Program-made: the position numbers and the translations under genes
Notes under the pieces: generated by a model
Databases searched by the model: none
Told to the model about the DNA's origin: nothing
What the model saw: the letters and a program-made list of their open reading frames with translations, nothing else
In this document: positions 1-11,077 of the stretch, one piece after another
Numbering within the stretch: position 1 is the stretch's first letter
Layout of the letters: every line of letters begins with the position of its first letter
Assembly (NCBI RefSeq): GCF_013044135.1
Contig: NZ_JABEPP010000003.1
Span: 682,001-746,000, forward strand
Origin: Enterovirga aerilata
GTDB taxonomy: Bacteria > Pseudomonadota > Alphaproteobacteria > Rhizobiales > Beijerinckiaceae
Length of the DNA: 64,000 nucleotides
Reading direction: 5' to 3'

Positions 1-1942
<1,942 letters not shown>

Positions 1943-2118
1943 GCGAGCTCCCCTGCTCATCTTGCCCCGTTCGGGAAGACGTGCCGCATCTCCTCGAATC
2001 GGGAACAATAGAATCGAGGACAGCCGATTTGTCCAGGGATCCGGTAAAGACTCGTTAAGTTTTCGGAGTCCGTTGCACGTGCGACTCACTCGACGAAATC
2101 ATGAGTCGCGTCAGAAGC

Positions 2119-4755
2119 TTAGGTCGGTGCGAGCGAGCGCTGGACGATGTCCAGCACGTCCGGCGAAAGGTTCGGGGCGCCGGCGATCCGCTCGAGCGCC
2201 GCCTGAGCTTGGGCGCGGCGGGGAGCGTTCATCGAGCGCCACGTTCCGAACCCGGTGAGCAGGCGCGCCGCGATCTGCGGATTCGTGCCGTTCAGGGCCA
2301 GGACCGCCTCCGCGAGCAGGGCATATCCGGCTCCGTCCTCCCGGTGGAACTGCGTCGGGTTCGCCATGGCGAAGCTGCCGATGAGGGAGCGTACCCGATT
2401 GGGGTTCGAGAACGCGAAGGCCGGATGGTTCATCAGCTCGCGCACGCGCGCGAGCGTTCCCTCCTCGGGGATCGCCGCCTGGAGCGCGAACCACTTGTCG
2501 AGGACGAGCGGCTCGGCCGCGTAGAGCTCGCCGAAGCGGGCGAGCGTGGTCTCACGGACCTCGCCGGGAATGAGGGACAGGGTAACGAGCGCCGCCAGCC
2601 TGTCCGTCATGTTCGTCGCCCGCTCGAACTGCTCCGCCGCGAGGCGCTCGCCGCCTGCCGGGTCCCCCGCCGCGATCAGGTCGAGCGCGGCGTTGCGCAG
2701 CGCCCGGCGCCCGGCGCTCGCAGCGTCCGGCGAGTAGCGGTCCTCCGGCGGGAAGGCATCGCGCAGGCTGCGCAGCCGCTCTCCGAGCCTGTGCCCGAGC
2801 GCAGCCTTCATCCGGTCCCGCGCCGCGTGGACCGCGTCGGGGTCGACGTCGCGGCCGATCTCCTGTGCAATCTCGGTCTCGCCCGGCAGGGCGAGCACCA
2901 TGGCGGTGAAGGCGGGATCGTGGCGTCCAGAGCGGTCGAGAAAGGCCCCAATCGCGTCCGGGAACTCGTCGCGCGGCGCCTGCGACGGATCGCGGGCCAG
3001 CGCCGTCAGCAGGCGAAGCGCGACCGTCTGGGCCGATTGCCAGCGGTTGAACGGGTCCGTGTCGTGGCGGAGCAGCGTCAGGAGATCGCTGTCGGGAAGA
3101 TCGAGTTCCACCCGGACGGGAGCCGAGAAGCCCCGGAACAGGGACGGCACGGGGCGCGACCGCACGCCCTCGAAGCTCAGGCTGTCCGTCGCGCTCTCGA
3201 GCACGAAGAGGCCGTCCTCGCGCAGGTTGTTGCTGACGCAATCGAGGCGGCCGCCATCCTCGGCGACGAGGCCGAGAAGCACGGGGATGACCAGCGGCGC
3301 CTTGTCCGGCTGCCCCGGCGTCGGCGCCGTCTCCTGCCGGAAGTCGAGCCGGTAGGTGCCCGCCTGCGGATCATAGGCCGTGCCGACCGTGACGGTCGGG
3401 GTGCCGGCCTGCTCGTACCAGCGCTTGAAATGGCCGAGGTCGCGGCCGGAGACCTCGGCGAAGCAATCCAGGAAATCCTCGACCGTGGCGGCGGTGCCGT
3501 CGCAGCGCTCGAAATAGCGCTCCATGCCGCGCGCGAAGGTAGCGTCGCCGAGCAGCGTCTTCAGCATGCGGACGATCTCGGCGCCCTTCTCGTAGACGGT
3601 CGCCGTGTAGAAGTTGTTGATCTCGCGGTAGCGCGTCGGGCGCACGGGGTGAGCGAGCGGGCCGGCATCCTCCGCGAACTGGCGGGCCCGCAGCGTGCGC
3701 ACCTCGGCGATGCGGTGGACGGCGCGCGAGCGCTCGTCGGACGAGAATTCCTGGTCGCGGAAGACGGTCAGCCCCTCCTTCAGGCAGAGCTGGAACCAGT
3801 CGCGGCAGGTGATGCGGTTGCCCGTCCAGTTGTGGAAGTATTCGTGCGCGATGACCGCCTCGATATTCGCGTAATCGGCGTCGGTCGCCGTATCCGGGCT
3901 CGCCAGGACGTATTTGTCGTTGAAGATGTTGAGGCCCTTGTTCTCCATCGCGCCCATGTTGAAGTCGGACACGGCGACCACGTTGAACACGTCCAGGTCG
4001 TATTCCCGGCCGAAGACGCGCTCGTCCCAGCGCATGGAGCGCTCCAGCGCGTCGAGCGCGTAGTGCGAGCGGTCCTCCTTGCCGGGCTCCACATAGACCG
4101 CGATCTCCACCTCGCGGCCGCTCATGGTGCGGAAGGTCTTGGCCGTGCGTGCGAGATCGCCGCCGACCACCGCGAAGAGATAGGCCGGCTTGGGATGGGG
4201 GTCGTGCCAGACGGCGAAGTGGCGCGTCGTGCCCTCGACCTCGCCCGTCTCGCGCAGGTTGCCGTTCCCCAGGAGGACCGGCGCCTCCTCCCGCTCGGCC
4301 TCGATGCGTGTGGTATAGACCGAGAGCACGTCCGGGCGGTCGAGCAGGTAGGAGATGCGGCGGAAGCCGTCCGCCTCGCATTGGGTGCAGTACACGCCGT
4401 TCGAGCGGTAGAGGCCCATGAGCTTGGTGTTGGCGCTCGGATTGACCTCCGTGTCGACCGTCAGCGCGAAGGGCCCGGCGGGGGGCTCGCGCAGGGTGAG
4501 CGCCTCGGGCGTAGCCTCGTAGGAATCGGGCGGGGCGGGCTCGCCGTCGACCGCGAGGCCGTGGAACAGCAATTCGTCCCCGTCCAGCACGAGCGGCGCG
4601 CCGGAGCGTCCCGCCGGATTGGGGCGGATCTTCAGGACGGACCTGATCCGGGTCGCGGCCGGATCCAGCCTGATGTCGAGTTCGACCGTGTCGATGAGGT
4701 AGTCCGGCGGCCGGTAATCCTCGAGACGGGTGATGGTCTGCGTGTCCGTGCGCAC
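2119..4755 (-). CDS. pepN: Aminopeptidase N (M1 zinc metallopeptidase)
   Basis: An 878-residue cytoplasmic M1 aminopeptidase that removes N-terminal residues from peptides. The substrate-anchoring GAMEN motif is near residue 266 and the zinc motif HEYFH near residue 300, followed by the downstream glutamate in the LKEGLTVFRDQEF segment. Length and domain order match the proteobacterial PepN family. The reading frame stays open to 5160, but family alignment by eye puts the start at the GTG at 4755, giving an N-terminus RTDTQTITRLEDYRPPDYL. No strong ribosome site precedes it. It is divergent from the thiol peroxidase gene, with about 93 bases between the two starts. Confidence 0.93.
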   Translation of the reverse strand: MRTDTQTITRLEDYRPPDYLIDTVELDIRLDPAATRIRSVLKIRPNPAGRSGAPLVLDGDELLFHGLAVDGEPAPPDSYEATPEALTLREPPAGPFALTVDTEVNPSANTKLMGLYRSNGVYCTQCEADGFRRISYLLDRPDVLSVYTTRIEAEREEAPVLLGNGNLRETGEVEGTTRHFAVWHDPHPKPAYLFAVVGGDLARTAKTFRTMSGREVEIAVYVEPGKEDRSHYALDALERSMRWDERVFGREYDLDVFNVVAVSDFNMGAMENKGLNIFNDKYVLASPDTATDADYANIEAVIAHEYFHNWTGNRITCRDWFQLCLKEGLTVFRDQEFSSDERSRAVHRIAEVRTLRARQFAEDAGPLAHPVRPTRYREINNFYTATVYEKGAEIVRMLKTLLGDATFARGMERYFERCDGTAATVEDFLDCFAEVSGRDLGHFKRWYEQAGTPTVTVGTAYDPQAGTYRLDFRQETAPTPGQPDKAPLVIPVLLGLVAEDGGRLDCVSNNLREDGLFVLESATDSLSFEGVRSRPVPSLFRGFSAPVRVELDLPDSDLLTLLRHDTDPFNRWQSAQTVALRLLTALARDPSQAPRDEFPDAIGAFLDRSGRHDPAFTAMVLALPGETEIAQEIGRDVDPDAVHAARDRMKAALGHRLGERLRSLRDAFPPEDRYSPDAASAGRRALRNAALDLIAAGDPAGGERLAAEQFERATNMTDRLAALVTLSLIPGEVRETTLARFGELYAAEPLVLDKWFALQAAIPEEGTLARVRELMNHPAFAFSNPNRVRSLIGSFAMANPTQFHREDGAGYALLAEAVLALNGTNPQIAARLLTGFGTWRSMNAPRRAQAQAALERIAGAPNLSPDVLDIVQRSLAPT

Positions 4756-4848
4756 GTCGGGGCCTGGGCTCTTGCGGGTGGTTGCGTTATCGCCGAGTGC
4801 GGATGGCGCCGCAACGCGGGCCGGAGGCGGCGAGGAGAGCACCGGGAC

Positions 4849-5346
4849 TTGCCGAGCATCTACGATTTCGAGGTGACGGGCGCGCGGGGGGAGGTCGTGC
4901 CGCTCGACCGCTACCGCGACCGCGTGCTCCTCGTCGTGAACACGGCGAGCTTCTGCGCCTACACGCCGCAATATGCGGAGCTCGTCGAGCTTCACAAGGC
5001 GCTCGGGCCGCTGGGGCTCTCGGTCCTGGCCTTCCCCTGCAACCAGTTCGGGGCGCAGGAGCCCGGGAGCGCGGAGGAGATCTCCACCTTCTGCCGCGTC
5101 GCCTACGACGTGACTTTCCCGGTCTTCGCCAGAGTTGACGTCAATGGGCCGAACGCGCACCCGCTCTACGCGTTTCTGACATCGGCCAGGCGCGGGATCT
5201 TCGGCACCAGGAGCATCAAGTGGAACTTCACGAAGTTCCTGGCCGACCGGGACGGGCAGGTGGTGGCGCGTTTCGCGCCCCGCATCCGGCCCCGCGCGCT
5301 TGAGCCCGCCATCCGCAAGCTTCTCGGCCCCGAGGCCGCTCTCTGA
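4849..5346 (+). CDS. Glutathione-peroxidase-fold thiol peroxidase
   Basis: A 165-residue peroxidase that reduces hydroperoxides. The peroxidatic cysteine is C36 in [12 protein letters not shown]; the family signature [12 protein letters not shown] (around C64) and WNFTKFL follow. A third cysteine, C82 in STFCRVAYD, sits where thioredoxin-dependent members such as yeast Orp1/Gpx3 carry their resolving cysteine. Despite the name this enzyme is therefore probably thioredoxin-dependent, with Cys and not selenocysteine. The start is a TTG preceded by GAGGAGAG; no in-frame ATG is near. It lies 11 bases upstream of gloA, so the two may be co-transcribed as an oxidant/electrophile defence unit. Confidence 0.9.
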   Translation: MPSIYDFEVTGARGEVVPLDRYRDRVLLVVNTASFCAYTPQYAELVELHKALGPLGLSVLAFPCNQFGAQEPGSAEEISTFCRVAYDVTFPVFARVDVNGPNAHPLYAFLTSARRGIFGTRSIKWNFTKFLADRDGQVVARFAPRIRPRALEPAIRKLLGPEAAL

Positions 5347-5357
5347 AAGGACACGAC

Positions 5358-5798
5358 ATGGAATACCTGCACACGATGGTGCGCGTGAGGGACCTGGAGC
5401 AGTCGCTCGACTGGTACTGCAACAAGCTGGGCCTGGTCGAAGTCCGCCGCACGGAGAACGAGGCGGGGCGCTACACGCTCGTCTTCCTGGCCGCCCCCGG
5501 CGATCTGGAGCGCGCCCGGCGGGATCAGGCCCCGCTCGTCGAGCTGACCTACAACTGGGACCCGGAGGAGTACACGGGGGGCCGCAACTTTGGGCACCTC
5601 GCCTACAATGTCGACGACATCTACGAGACCTGCCAGCGACTGATGGATGCCGGGGTGACCATCAACCGCCCACCGCGGGATGGCCGGATGGCGTTCGTCA
5701 AGTCGCCGGACGGCATCTCGATCGAGCTCCTGCACAAGGGCGGGTCGAAGGAGCCGGCCGAGCCCTGGAAGTCGATGCCGAATACCGGCACCTGGTAG
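5358..5798 (+). CDS. gloA: Lactoylglutathione lyase (glyoxalase I)
   Basis: A 146-residue glyoxalase I that isomerises the methylglyoxal-glutathione hemithioacetal to S-lactoylglutathione. The four metal ligands expected for the bacterial enzyme are visible as H5, E62, H80 and E123, close to the E. coli pattern H5/E56/H74/E122. The beta-alpha-beta-beta-beta modules are intact from end to end. GAAAGGACACGAC precedes the ATG. It follows the thiol peroxidase gene by 11 bases and faces the PAP2 phosphatase gene. Confidence 0.95.
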   Translation: MEYLHTMVRVRDLEQSLDWYCNKLGLVEVRRTENEAGRYTLVFLAAPGDLERARRDQAPLVELTYNWDPEEYTGGRNFGHLAYNVDDIYETCQRLMDAGVTINRPPRDGRMAFVKSPDGISIELLHKGGSKEPAEPWKSMPNTGTW

Positions 5799-5806
5799 CC
5801 GGCGCG

Positions 5807-6466
5807 CTACCCTCCGGCTCGGCGAGCCGCGACGGCCAGGGCAAGTCTCACGCCGCGGCGCGCAAGCGCCTCGGCCGCGACGCCGATCGCGGCTCCCGCG
5901 ACGACATCGCTCGCGAAGTGCCGGGCGGTCGGCAGCTGCGCCGCCGCGACCACGGCCGCCGCCGCATAGGCCGGGAGGGCGGCCTCCGGCACCACCCGGG
6001 CGAGCGCGCGGGCGGCCGCGACGCTCCCGGCCGTGTGACCGGACGGGAAGGAGTGCCAGGGACCGGCATCGGGCCCGAGCGGACGCACCTCGTAGCGGCC
6101 CTCGTCCAGCAGGACATGCGGGCGCGTTCGCGAGACGCTCCGCTTCAGGACGGCCTTGATCGCGGTTGCCGCTCCGAAGGAGAGGAGCATCATCGCGCCG
6201 GCGGCCGCGATGCGGGAATCCCGGCGCAACGCGCCGGCTGCGACGATCCCGGCGCACAGGCCGAAGAGCGGCGGCTGGTCCCCAAGCTCCCCGAACGTGC
6301 CGAGCGCTCTCACGGCCGGATGGTGCCGCGCGGCCGTGATCTCGGCCGACAGCGCGATGTCGGCTTCCTCGACCGCGGTCGCGTCCGCCGCGCCGCCCAC
6401 CACCTTCGAACCCCCGCCGTCGCGGCCGCGACGGCGGCCTGGCGAGCTGGCCGCCTCTCCCTGCAT
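5807..6466 (-). CDS. PAP2-family membrane phosphatase
   Basis: A 219-residue integral membrane phosphatase of the PAP2 superfamily, which dephosphorylates lipid phosphates such as phosphatidic acid or undecaprenyl pyrophosphate. The first signature is KRSVSRTRP near residues 108-116 and the second is FPSGHT at 140-145. The third motif is unusual: RHFASD at 182-187 supplies the histidine and aspartate, but the arginine expected seven residues before the histidine is not there. The N-terminal 40 residues are basic and low-complexity. The protein may be a divergent enzyme with altered catalysis. It is convergent with gloA, 8 bases apart. Confidence 0.85.
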   Translation of the reverse strand: MQGEAASSPGRRRGRDGGGSKVVGGAADATAVEEADIALSAEITAARHHPAVRALGTFGELGDQPPLFGLCAGIVAAGALRRDSRIAAAGAMMLLSFGAATAIKAVLKRSVSRTRPHVLLDEGRYEVRPLGPDAGPWHSFPSGHTAGSVAAARALARVVPEAALPAYAAAAVVAAAQLPTARHFASDVVAGAAIGVAAEALARRGVRLALAVAARRAGG

Positions 6467-6642
6467 GCTGTTCTCCCATCCTCTGCCTCGCTTTGGGGGA
6501 AAGGCGCAGCCGGCTGCGGGTTCCGGGCGAGCAGGGCATTGCGGTTTCGGTGCAGCGATTGGTGATTTGCTGACCTTGAGTTGTGCGCGTGGTTGGAACC
6601 TGTTCCCATCGGGGGGCAGTTCTGAGAGGCTTCGGCGGGGCT

Positions 6643-8628
6643 ATGCTATGTGGGCGGACCTTGCTGCTGCAGGATGAGCCGATAGAAGAAGGATCGGAGC
6701 GGTCCGTCTCGGCCGGCCTGCGCAGATTGCTCGCCGGGCGGGACTGGTCGGCGTGCCGCCTCGGCCCGCCGGAGGACTGGCCGGCCTCGCTGCGGACCGT
6801 CGCGGACCTGATGGCGAGCTCCCGCTTCCCCATGTTTGTGGCCTGGGGGCCCGATCTCGCCTTCCTCTACAACGAGGCCTACGCGCCGATCCTCGGCGCC
6901 AAGCACCCGGGCGCGATGGGGCGCCCCTTCCGGGAGGTCTGGCCCGAGATCTGGGACGATCTCTGGCCCCTCATCGATACGGCGCTGCAGGGCAGGGCGA
7001 CCTGGTCCGAGGACCTGCCCCTGGTCATGCACCGGAACGGCTATCCGGAGCAGACCTTCTACACCTTCTCCTATTCGCCGGTCCGGGACGATTCGGGCCG
7101 CGTCGCGGGCATGTTCTGCGCCTGCACCGAGACGACGAACGAGGTTCTGGCCGAGAGGCGGGCCACCTTCCGCCTAGCGCTCGACGATGCCCTGCGGGTG
7201 ATCACCGATCCGGTCGCGATCACGGAGGCCGCGGCCGAAGCGCTCGGCCGCGAGCTTCGGGCCGCGCGGGTCGGCTACGCGGAGATCGTGGCCGGAGGCG
7301 AGATCGTTTCCGTCGCGCGGGACTGGGTCGGCTCTCCCGAGGTTCCCAGCCTGGCGGGAGAAGCCCGCCTCCGCGAGGCGTTCGGTCCCACGCTGACCGG
7401 CGAGCTGCGCGCGGGACGCACGGTCGTCGTCGAGGACTGCACCAGCGATCCGCGATGTGCGGGTGAGATCTCCGCGCAGAGCTGGGCGGGCACCGGATGC
7501 CGCTCGCTCTTAGTTGTCCCGCTGCTTCGGGACGGGGAACTTGCCGCGCTGCTCTATCTACACGAGCCTGCCCCGCGCCGGTGGGCGCAGTTCGACGTGC
7601 AGGTGGCGGAGGACGTCGCCCACCGGACCTGGGACGCCGTCGTGCGGGCGCGGGCCGAGACGGCCTTGCGCGAGAGCGAGGCGCGGTTCCGCCACATGGC
7701 CGACAGCGCGCCGGCCCTGATCTGGATGACGGACGAGCGCGGCAGGGTCATCTTCGCCAATCTCCATTTCGACCATGTCTTCGGCCGGCCCAACAGCGAC
7801 ATGCACGGCCAGGGCTGGATGGATGTCGTCGAACCCTCGCGCCTGGAGAGCTTCCGGGCGGTGATGCGCGAAGCCTTCGCCAGCCGCGGGCCGTTTAGGG
7901 CGGAGGTCCGCGTTTTCGACCGCGACGGAAAGGTCCGGTGGCTGCGCTGCGAGGGCGTGCCGCGGCGCTCGGACAGCCAGGCCTTCCTGGGCTATACGGG
8001 CTGCGCGGTCGACATCACGGACGTCAAGCGTGCCGAGGAGCACCAGACGCTCCTCATCCACGAGCTGAATCACCGCGTGAAGAACACGCTCGCGACCGTG
8101 CAGTCCGTCGCGACCCAGACGCTGCGGAACGCCGCGACGGCGGAGGCCGCCCGCGAGGCCCTCGAGAGCCGGCTCATCGCGCTGTCGAAGGCGCATGACG
8201 TGCTGACCCGCGAGAACTGGGACGGCGCCAACCTGCAGGAGATCGTCGCGCAGGCGCTCGAGCCCTATGGCGAGCACGGGGCGGGACGGCTGCGCTACCG
8301 CGGCCCGGAAGTCCGGCTCCAGCCCCGGACCGCCCTCGCGGTCGCCATGGCGCTCCAGGAACTGGCGACGAATGCCGTGAAATACGGCGCGCTGAGCGGT
8401 CCGGAAGGCGAGATCGGCGTGGAATGGAGCGTCAGCAACGCCCAACCCGCGCGGCTTCGCCTGAGCTGGGTCGAGCGGGGCGGCCCCGAGGTCAGGCCGC
8501 CCGCCCGGCGCGGCTTCGGATCCCGCCTCATCGAGCGCAGCCTCGCCCAGGAGCTCGAGGGGGAGGTGTCGATGGAGTTCCGGCCGAGCGGTCTGGTCTG
8601 CACGATCGACGCGCCGCTGCCTGCCTGA
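6643..8628 (+). CDS. PAS/GAF sensor histidine kinase, HWE family
   Basis: A soluble sensor kinase of about 661 residues. The order is an N-terminal PAS-like domain (about 20-170), a GAF domain (about 180-345), a second PAS (about 350-470) and an HWE-type kinase core. The phospho-accepting region LLIHELNHRVKN is near residue 472 and the WVERGGP motif that gives HWE kinases their name lies near residue 610. HWE kinases are typical of alphaproteobacteria and often serve light, redox or general-stress signalling. I prefer the ATG at 6643 after GGCGGGG; the frame is open to a start at 6583. No response regulator is adjacent, so it is an orphan kinase. Confidence 0.9.
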   Translation: MLCGRTLLLQDEPIEEGSERSVSAGLRRLLAGRDWSACRLGPPEDWPASLRTVADLMASSRFPMFVAWGPDLAFLYNEAYAPILGAKHPGAMGRPFREVWPEIWDDLWPLIDTALQGRATWSEDLPLVMHRNGYPEQTFYTFSYSPVRDDSGRVAGMFCACTETTNEVLAERRATFRLALDDALRVITDPVAITEAAAEALGRELRAARVGYAEIVAGGEIVSVARDWVGSPEVPSLAGEARLREAFGPTLTGELRAGRTVVVEDCTSDPRCAGEISAQSWAGTGCRSLLVVPLLRDGELAALLYLHEPAPRRWAQFDVQVAEDVAHRTWDAVVRARAETALRESEARFRHMADSAPALIWMTDERGRVIFANLHFDHVFGRPNSDMHGQGWMDVVEPSRLESFRAVMREAFASRGPFRAEVRVFDRDGKVRWLRCEGVPRRSDSQAFLGYTGCAVDITDVKRAEEHQTLLIHELNHRVKNTLATVQSVATQTLRNAATAEAAREALESRLIALSKAHDVLTRENWDGANLQEIVAQALEPYGEHGAGRLRYRGPEVRLQPRTALAVAMALQELATNAVKYGALSGPEGEIGVEWSVSNAQPARLRLSWVERGGPEVRPPARRGFGSRLIERSLAQELEGEVSMEFRPSGLVCTIDAPLPA

Positions 8629-8632
8629 GCGG

Positions 8633-8800
8633 CTATTTCTCCAGGATGTCCGCGATCTGCTTCAGCTTGCGGCTCGCATCCTCCAGCTCGTAGAGCGCGA
8701 TCGAGCGCGTGCCGGCCTTGATGGCGCGGTGGCAATCGTCGAGCTGCGCCTTGACGATCTTCCTGATCTCGGCCGCTGCGAGTTGGGCCTTCTTCTGCAA
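8633..8800 (-). CDS. Small helical protein, unknown function
   Basis: A possible 55-residue protein of strongly helical, Lys/Ala/Glu-rich composition (it begins QKKAQLAAAEIRKIVKAQ after the start). There is no in-frame ATG. The best start is a TTG at 8800 with GGAGAG about 6 bases upstream. The frame remains open further upstream without a better start. It converges on the HWE kinase gene, with stop codons only 5 bases apart. I do not recognise the family; the amphipathic pattern and the good ribosome site are the only support. Confidence 0.4.
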   Translation of the reverse strand: MQKKAQLAAAEIRKIVKAQLDDCHRAIKAGTRSIALYELEDASRKLKQIADILEK

Positions 8801-9149
8801 GGAGCGCTCTCCGGCGAACGGGCTTCCAAGGAGGGCCGTGATTGCCGAAACGTCCCTACCGCCCGGTTAACCGAGCGGGCATCGGCGCGGTCGAGGCTTC
8901 GCGTCCGGCGTCCTACGCGGAATGCAAGCCGACAAGGCGGGTAGCTTCGCGTCCGGCACGGCTTCTGCTTAGAGTGAGGCAGGGCCGCAACGGGCCCGAG
9001 GGGACCGGCTTCGCCGGCCGGACAGGGCGCCCGATGTCAACCGACCGCTTCTTCGCGCCGCTTCATCGTACCGCAACTCCTCTTGTCCGGCGCGCCGTCC
9101 GGGCCGGCCGCTGGATCGGGTCTTCGCGATCTTTCACGTGACATCCTCG
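8801..9149. other. Intergenic stretch upstream of the TRAP operon
   Basis: About 350 bases without a convincing gene. It should hold the TRAP-transporter promoter and, on the other strand, the promoter of the small ORF. The only structure I see is a 14-base direct repeat, GCTTCGCGTCCGGC, at 8896-8909 and again at 8944-8957, 48 bases apart. It could be a tandem operator or chance in GC-rich DNA. Confidence 0.4.
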
Positions 9150-9725
9150 ATGGCATCGACCACTGTTCCCGTACCCGGCCGGCTCCGCCGCGCCCTGGAC
9201 GGCCTCTACCTCCTCGCCGGCTGGCTGGCGGGGCTCTTCCTCATCGCCATTCTCCTCCTGATGATGGGCCTCTCGCTCGGCCGGGAGATCGGCGTGAACA
9301 TCCCGGCCGGCGACGATTTCGCGTCCTGGTGCATGGCCGCGACGGCCTTCCTCGGCCTCGCGCACACCTTCAAGCATGGCGACATGATCCGCGTAGGGCT
9401 CCTGGTCGACCGGCTGTCCGGGCGGGCGCGCTGGCTCGTCGAGATGTTCGCGCTTCTCACCGGCACGGGGTTCGTCGGCTACTTCGCCTGGTACGCGGCC
9501 GTGATGACCTGGCAGTCCTGGCAGTTCGCCGACACCTCGACGGGCGTGGTCGCGGTGCCGCTCTGGATCCCGCAGCTCGGCTATGCGGGCGGCCTCGCCA
9601 TCCTGCTCGTCGCCTTCGTCGACGAGCTCGTCCACGTCGCGGCGGGCGGCACGCCGCGATACGAGAAGCCGCCCCCGAAGACGGCCGACGAGGTCATCGA
9701 GCGCGCTATGGAGAGCGCCGTCTAG
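9150..9725 (+). CDS. TRAP transporter small permease (DctQ family)
   Basis: The 191-residue small membrane subunit of a tripartite ATP-independent periplasmic transporter. Four hydrophobic segments are evident, starting with GLYLLAGWLAGLFLIAILLL, and the DctQ-type core containing FASWCMAATAFLGLAHTFKHG is intact. The start is either the ATG at 9150 or the GTG at 9138; neither has a good ribosome site. It ends 2 bases before the large permease, which places both in one transcript with the binding protein. The substrate is unknown; TRAP systems usually import organic acids by sodium symport. Confidence 0.9.
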   Translation: MASTTVPVPGRLRRALDGLYLLAGWLAGLFLIAILLLMMGLSLGREIGVNIPAGDDFASWCMAATAFLGLAHTFKHGDMIRVGLLVDRLSGRARWLVEMFALLTGTGFVGYFAWYAAVMTWQSWQFADTSTGVVAVPLWIPQLGYAGGLAILLVAFVDELVHVAAGGTPRYEKPPPKTADEVIERAMESAV

Positions 9726-9727
9726 CC

Positions 9728-11035
9728 ATGGCCATGATCGAGATCGCGGGGCTCCTGCTCCTTCTCCTTCTCGGCCTCCTGGCCGGCGGCGTCTGGATCG
9801 CCATCGCGCTGCTCGCCTGCGGCTGGGTCGGCATGCAGTTCGTGGGCGGGGGCATTCCGGCAGGCGCCGTGCTGGCGACCACGATTTGGGGCAACTCGGC
9901 GTCCTGGACGCTCGCCGCGCTCCCGCTCTTCATCTGGATGGGCGAGATCCTGTTCCGGACGAAGCTCTCGGAGGAGATGTTCCGCGGGCTCGCACCCTGG
10001 CTGAACCGGATCCCCGGGCGGCTGATGCACGTGAACGTGCTGGCCTGCGGAATCTTCGGATCGGTCTCCGGCTCCTCGGCCGCGACCTGCGCGACCGTCG
10101 CCAAGATCGCGCTGCCCGAGCTGAAGCGGCGCGGCTACGACGAGAAGCTCTCGCTCGGCTCGCTCGCCGGGGCAGGGACGCTCGGCATCCTCATTCCGCC
10201 CTCGATCACGATGGTCGTCTATGCGGTCGCCGCGAACGTCTCGATCATCCAGGTCTTCCTGGCCGGCTTTCTGCCCGGCCTCCTCGTGATGGCGCTCTAT
10301 TCCGGCTACATCGCGGTGTGGTCTCTCGCGAACCCCGCGAAAGCGCCGCCCCCCGAGCCGCCCTCGACCTTCCGCCACAAGCTTCGCGAATCCGCCAATC
10401 TCATCCCGGTTTCGCTGCTGATCCTCCTCATCTTCGCGGCGCTCCTTCTCGGCTGGGCGACCGCAACGGAATGCGCCGCCTGGGGCGTCGTCGCCTCCTT
10501 CGTGATAGCCTGGTGGTCGGGAAGCCTGTCCTGGGAGGCGTTCTGGCTCTCGGTCATGGGCACGGTCCGGGTGACCTGCATGATCATGCTGATCCTGGCC
10601 GGCGCCTCCTTCATGTCGACCTCGATGGCCTATACGGGCATCCCGCAGGCGCTCGCGACCTGGGTCGACAGCCTCCAGCTCTCGCCCTACGCGCTCGTCG
10701 CGGCGCTCACGGTCATGTACATCCTTCTCGGGACCGCGCTCGACGGGCTGTCGATGATCGTTCTGACCACGACCGTCGTCATCCCGATGATCAAGACGGC
10801 CGGTTTCGATCCCGTGTGGTTCGGGATCTTCCTCGTGCTCGTGGTCGAGATGGCCGAAGTCTCGCCGCCTGTGGGCTTCAACCTCTTCGTGCTGCAGACG
10901 ATGTCGGGCAAGGACTCGAACTTCGTCGCGCTCGCCGCGCTGCCCTTCTTCTTCCTGCTCGTCGTCGCGGTGGCGATCATCACGGTCTTTCCGGACATCG
11001 TGATGATTCTGCCGCGGCTTGCCTTTCCGACCTGA
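9728..11035 (+). CDS. TRAP transporter large permease (DctM family)
   Basis: The 435-residue DctM-type transport subunit with about 12 membrane helices. Recognisable family segments include GSVSGSSAATCATVAKIALP near residue 110 and TLGILIPPSITMVVY near residue 155, both part of the scaffold/substrate region, and MAEVSPPVGFNLFVLQ near residue 380. The ATG follows the stop of the small permease by 2 bases. It couples sodium-driven transport to the binding protein encoded 42 bases downstream. Confidence 0.95.
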   Translation: MAMIEIAGLLLLLLLGLLAGGVWIAIALLACGWVGMQFVGGGIPAGAVLATTIWGNSASWTLAALPLFIWMGEILFRTKLSEEMFRGLAPWLNRIPGRLMHVNVLACGIFGSVSGSSAATCATVAKIALPELKRRGYDEKLSLGSLAGAGTLGILIPPSITMVVYAVAANVSIIQVFLAGFLPGLLVMALYSGYIAVWSLANPAKAPPPEPPSTFRHKLRESANLIPVSLLILLIFAALLLGWATATECAAWGVVASFVIAWWSGSLSWEAFWLSVMGTVRVTCMIMLILAGASFMSTSMAYTGIPQALATWVDSLQLSPYALVAALTVMYILLGTALDGLSMIVLTTTVVIPMIKTAGFDPVWFGIFLVLVVEMAEVSPPVGFNLFVLQTMSGKDSNFVALAALPFFFLLVVAVAIITVFPDIVMILPRLAFPT

Positions 11036-11077
11036 GCGCCCGAACCTGCCGCTCTGGGCCAAACAAGGGGGACGTAG

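Noticed and set aside
2101-4848. Upstream part of the long plus-strand frame that ends in the thiol peroxidase
   Set aside because: It is the shadow of pepN; only 4849-5346 is protein-like and preceded by a ribosome site.
9722-11062. 446-codon minus-strand frame opposite the TRAP large permease
   Set aside because: Arg/Asp/His-rich antisense translation of hydrophobic codons; no family pattern.
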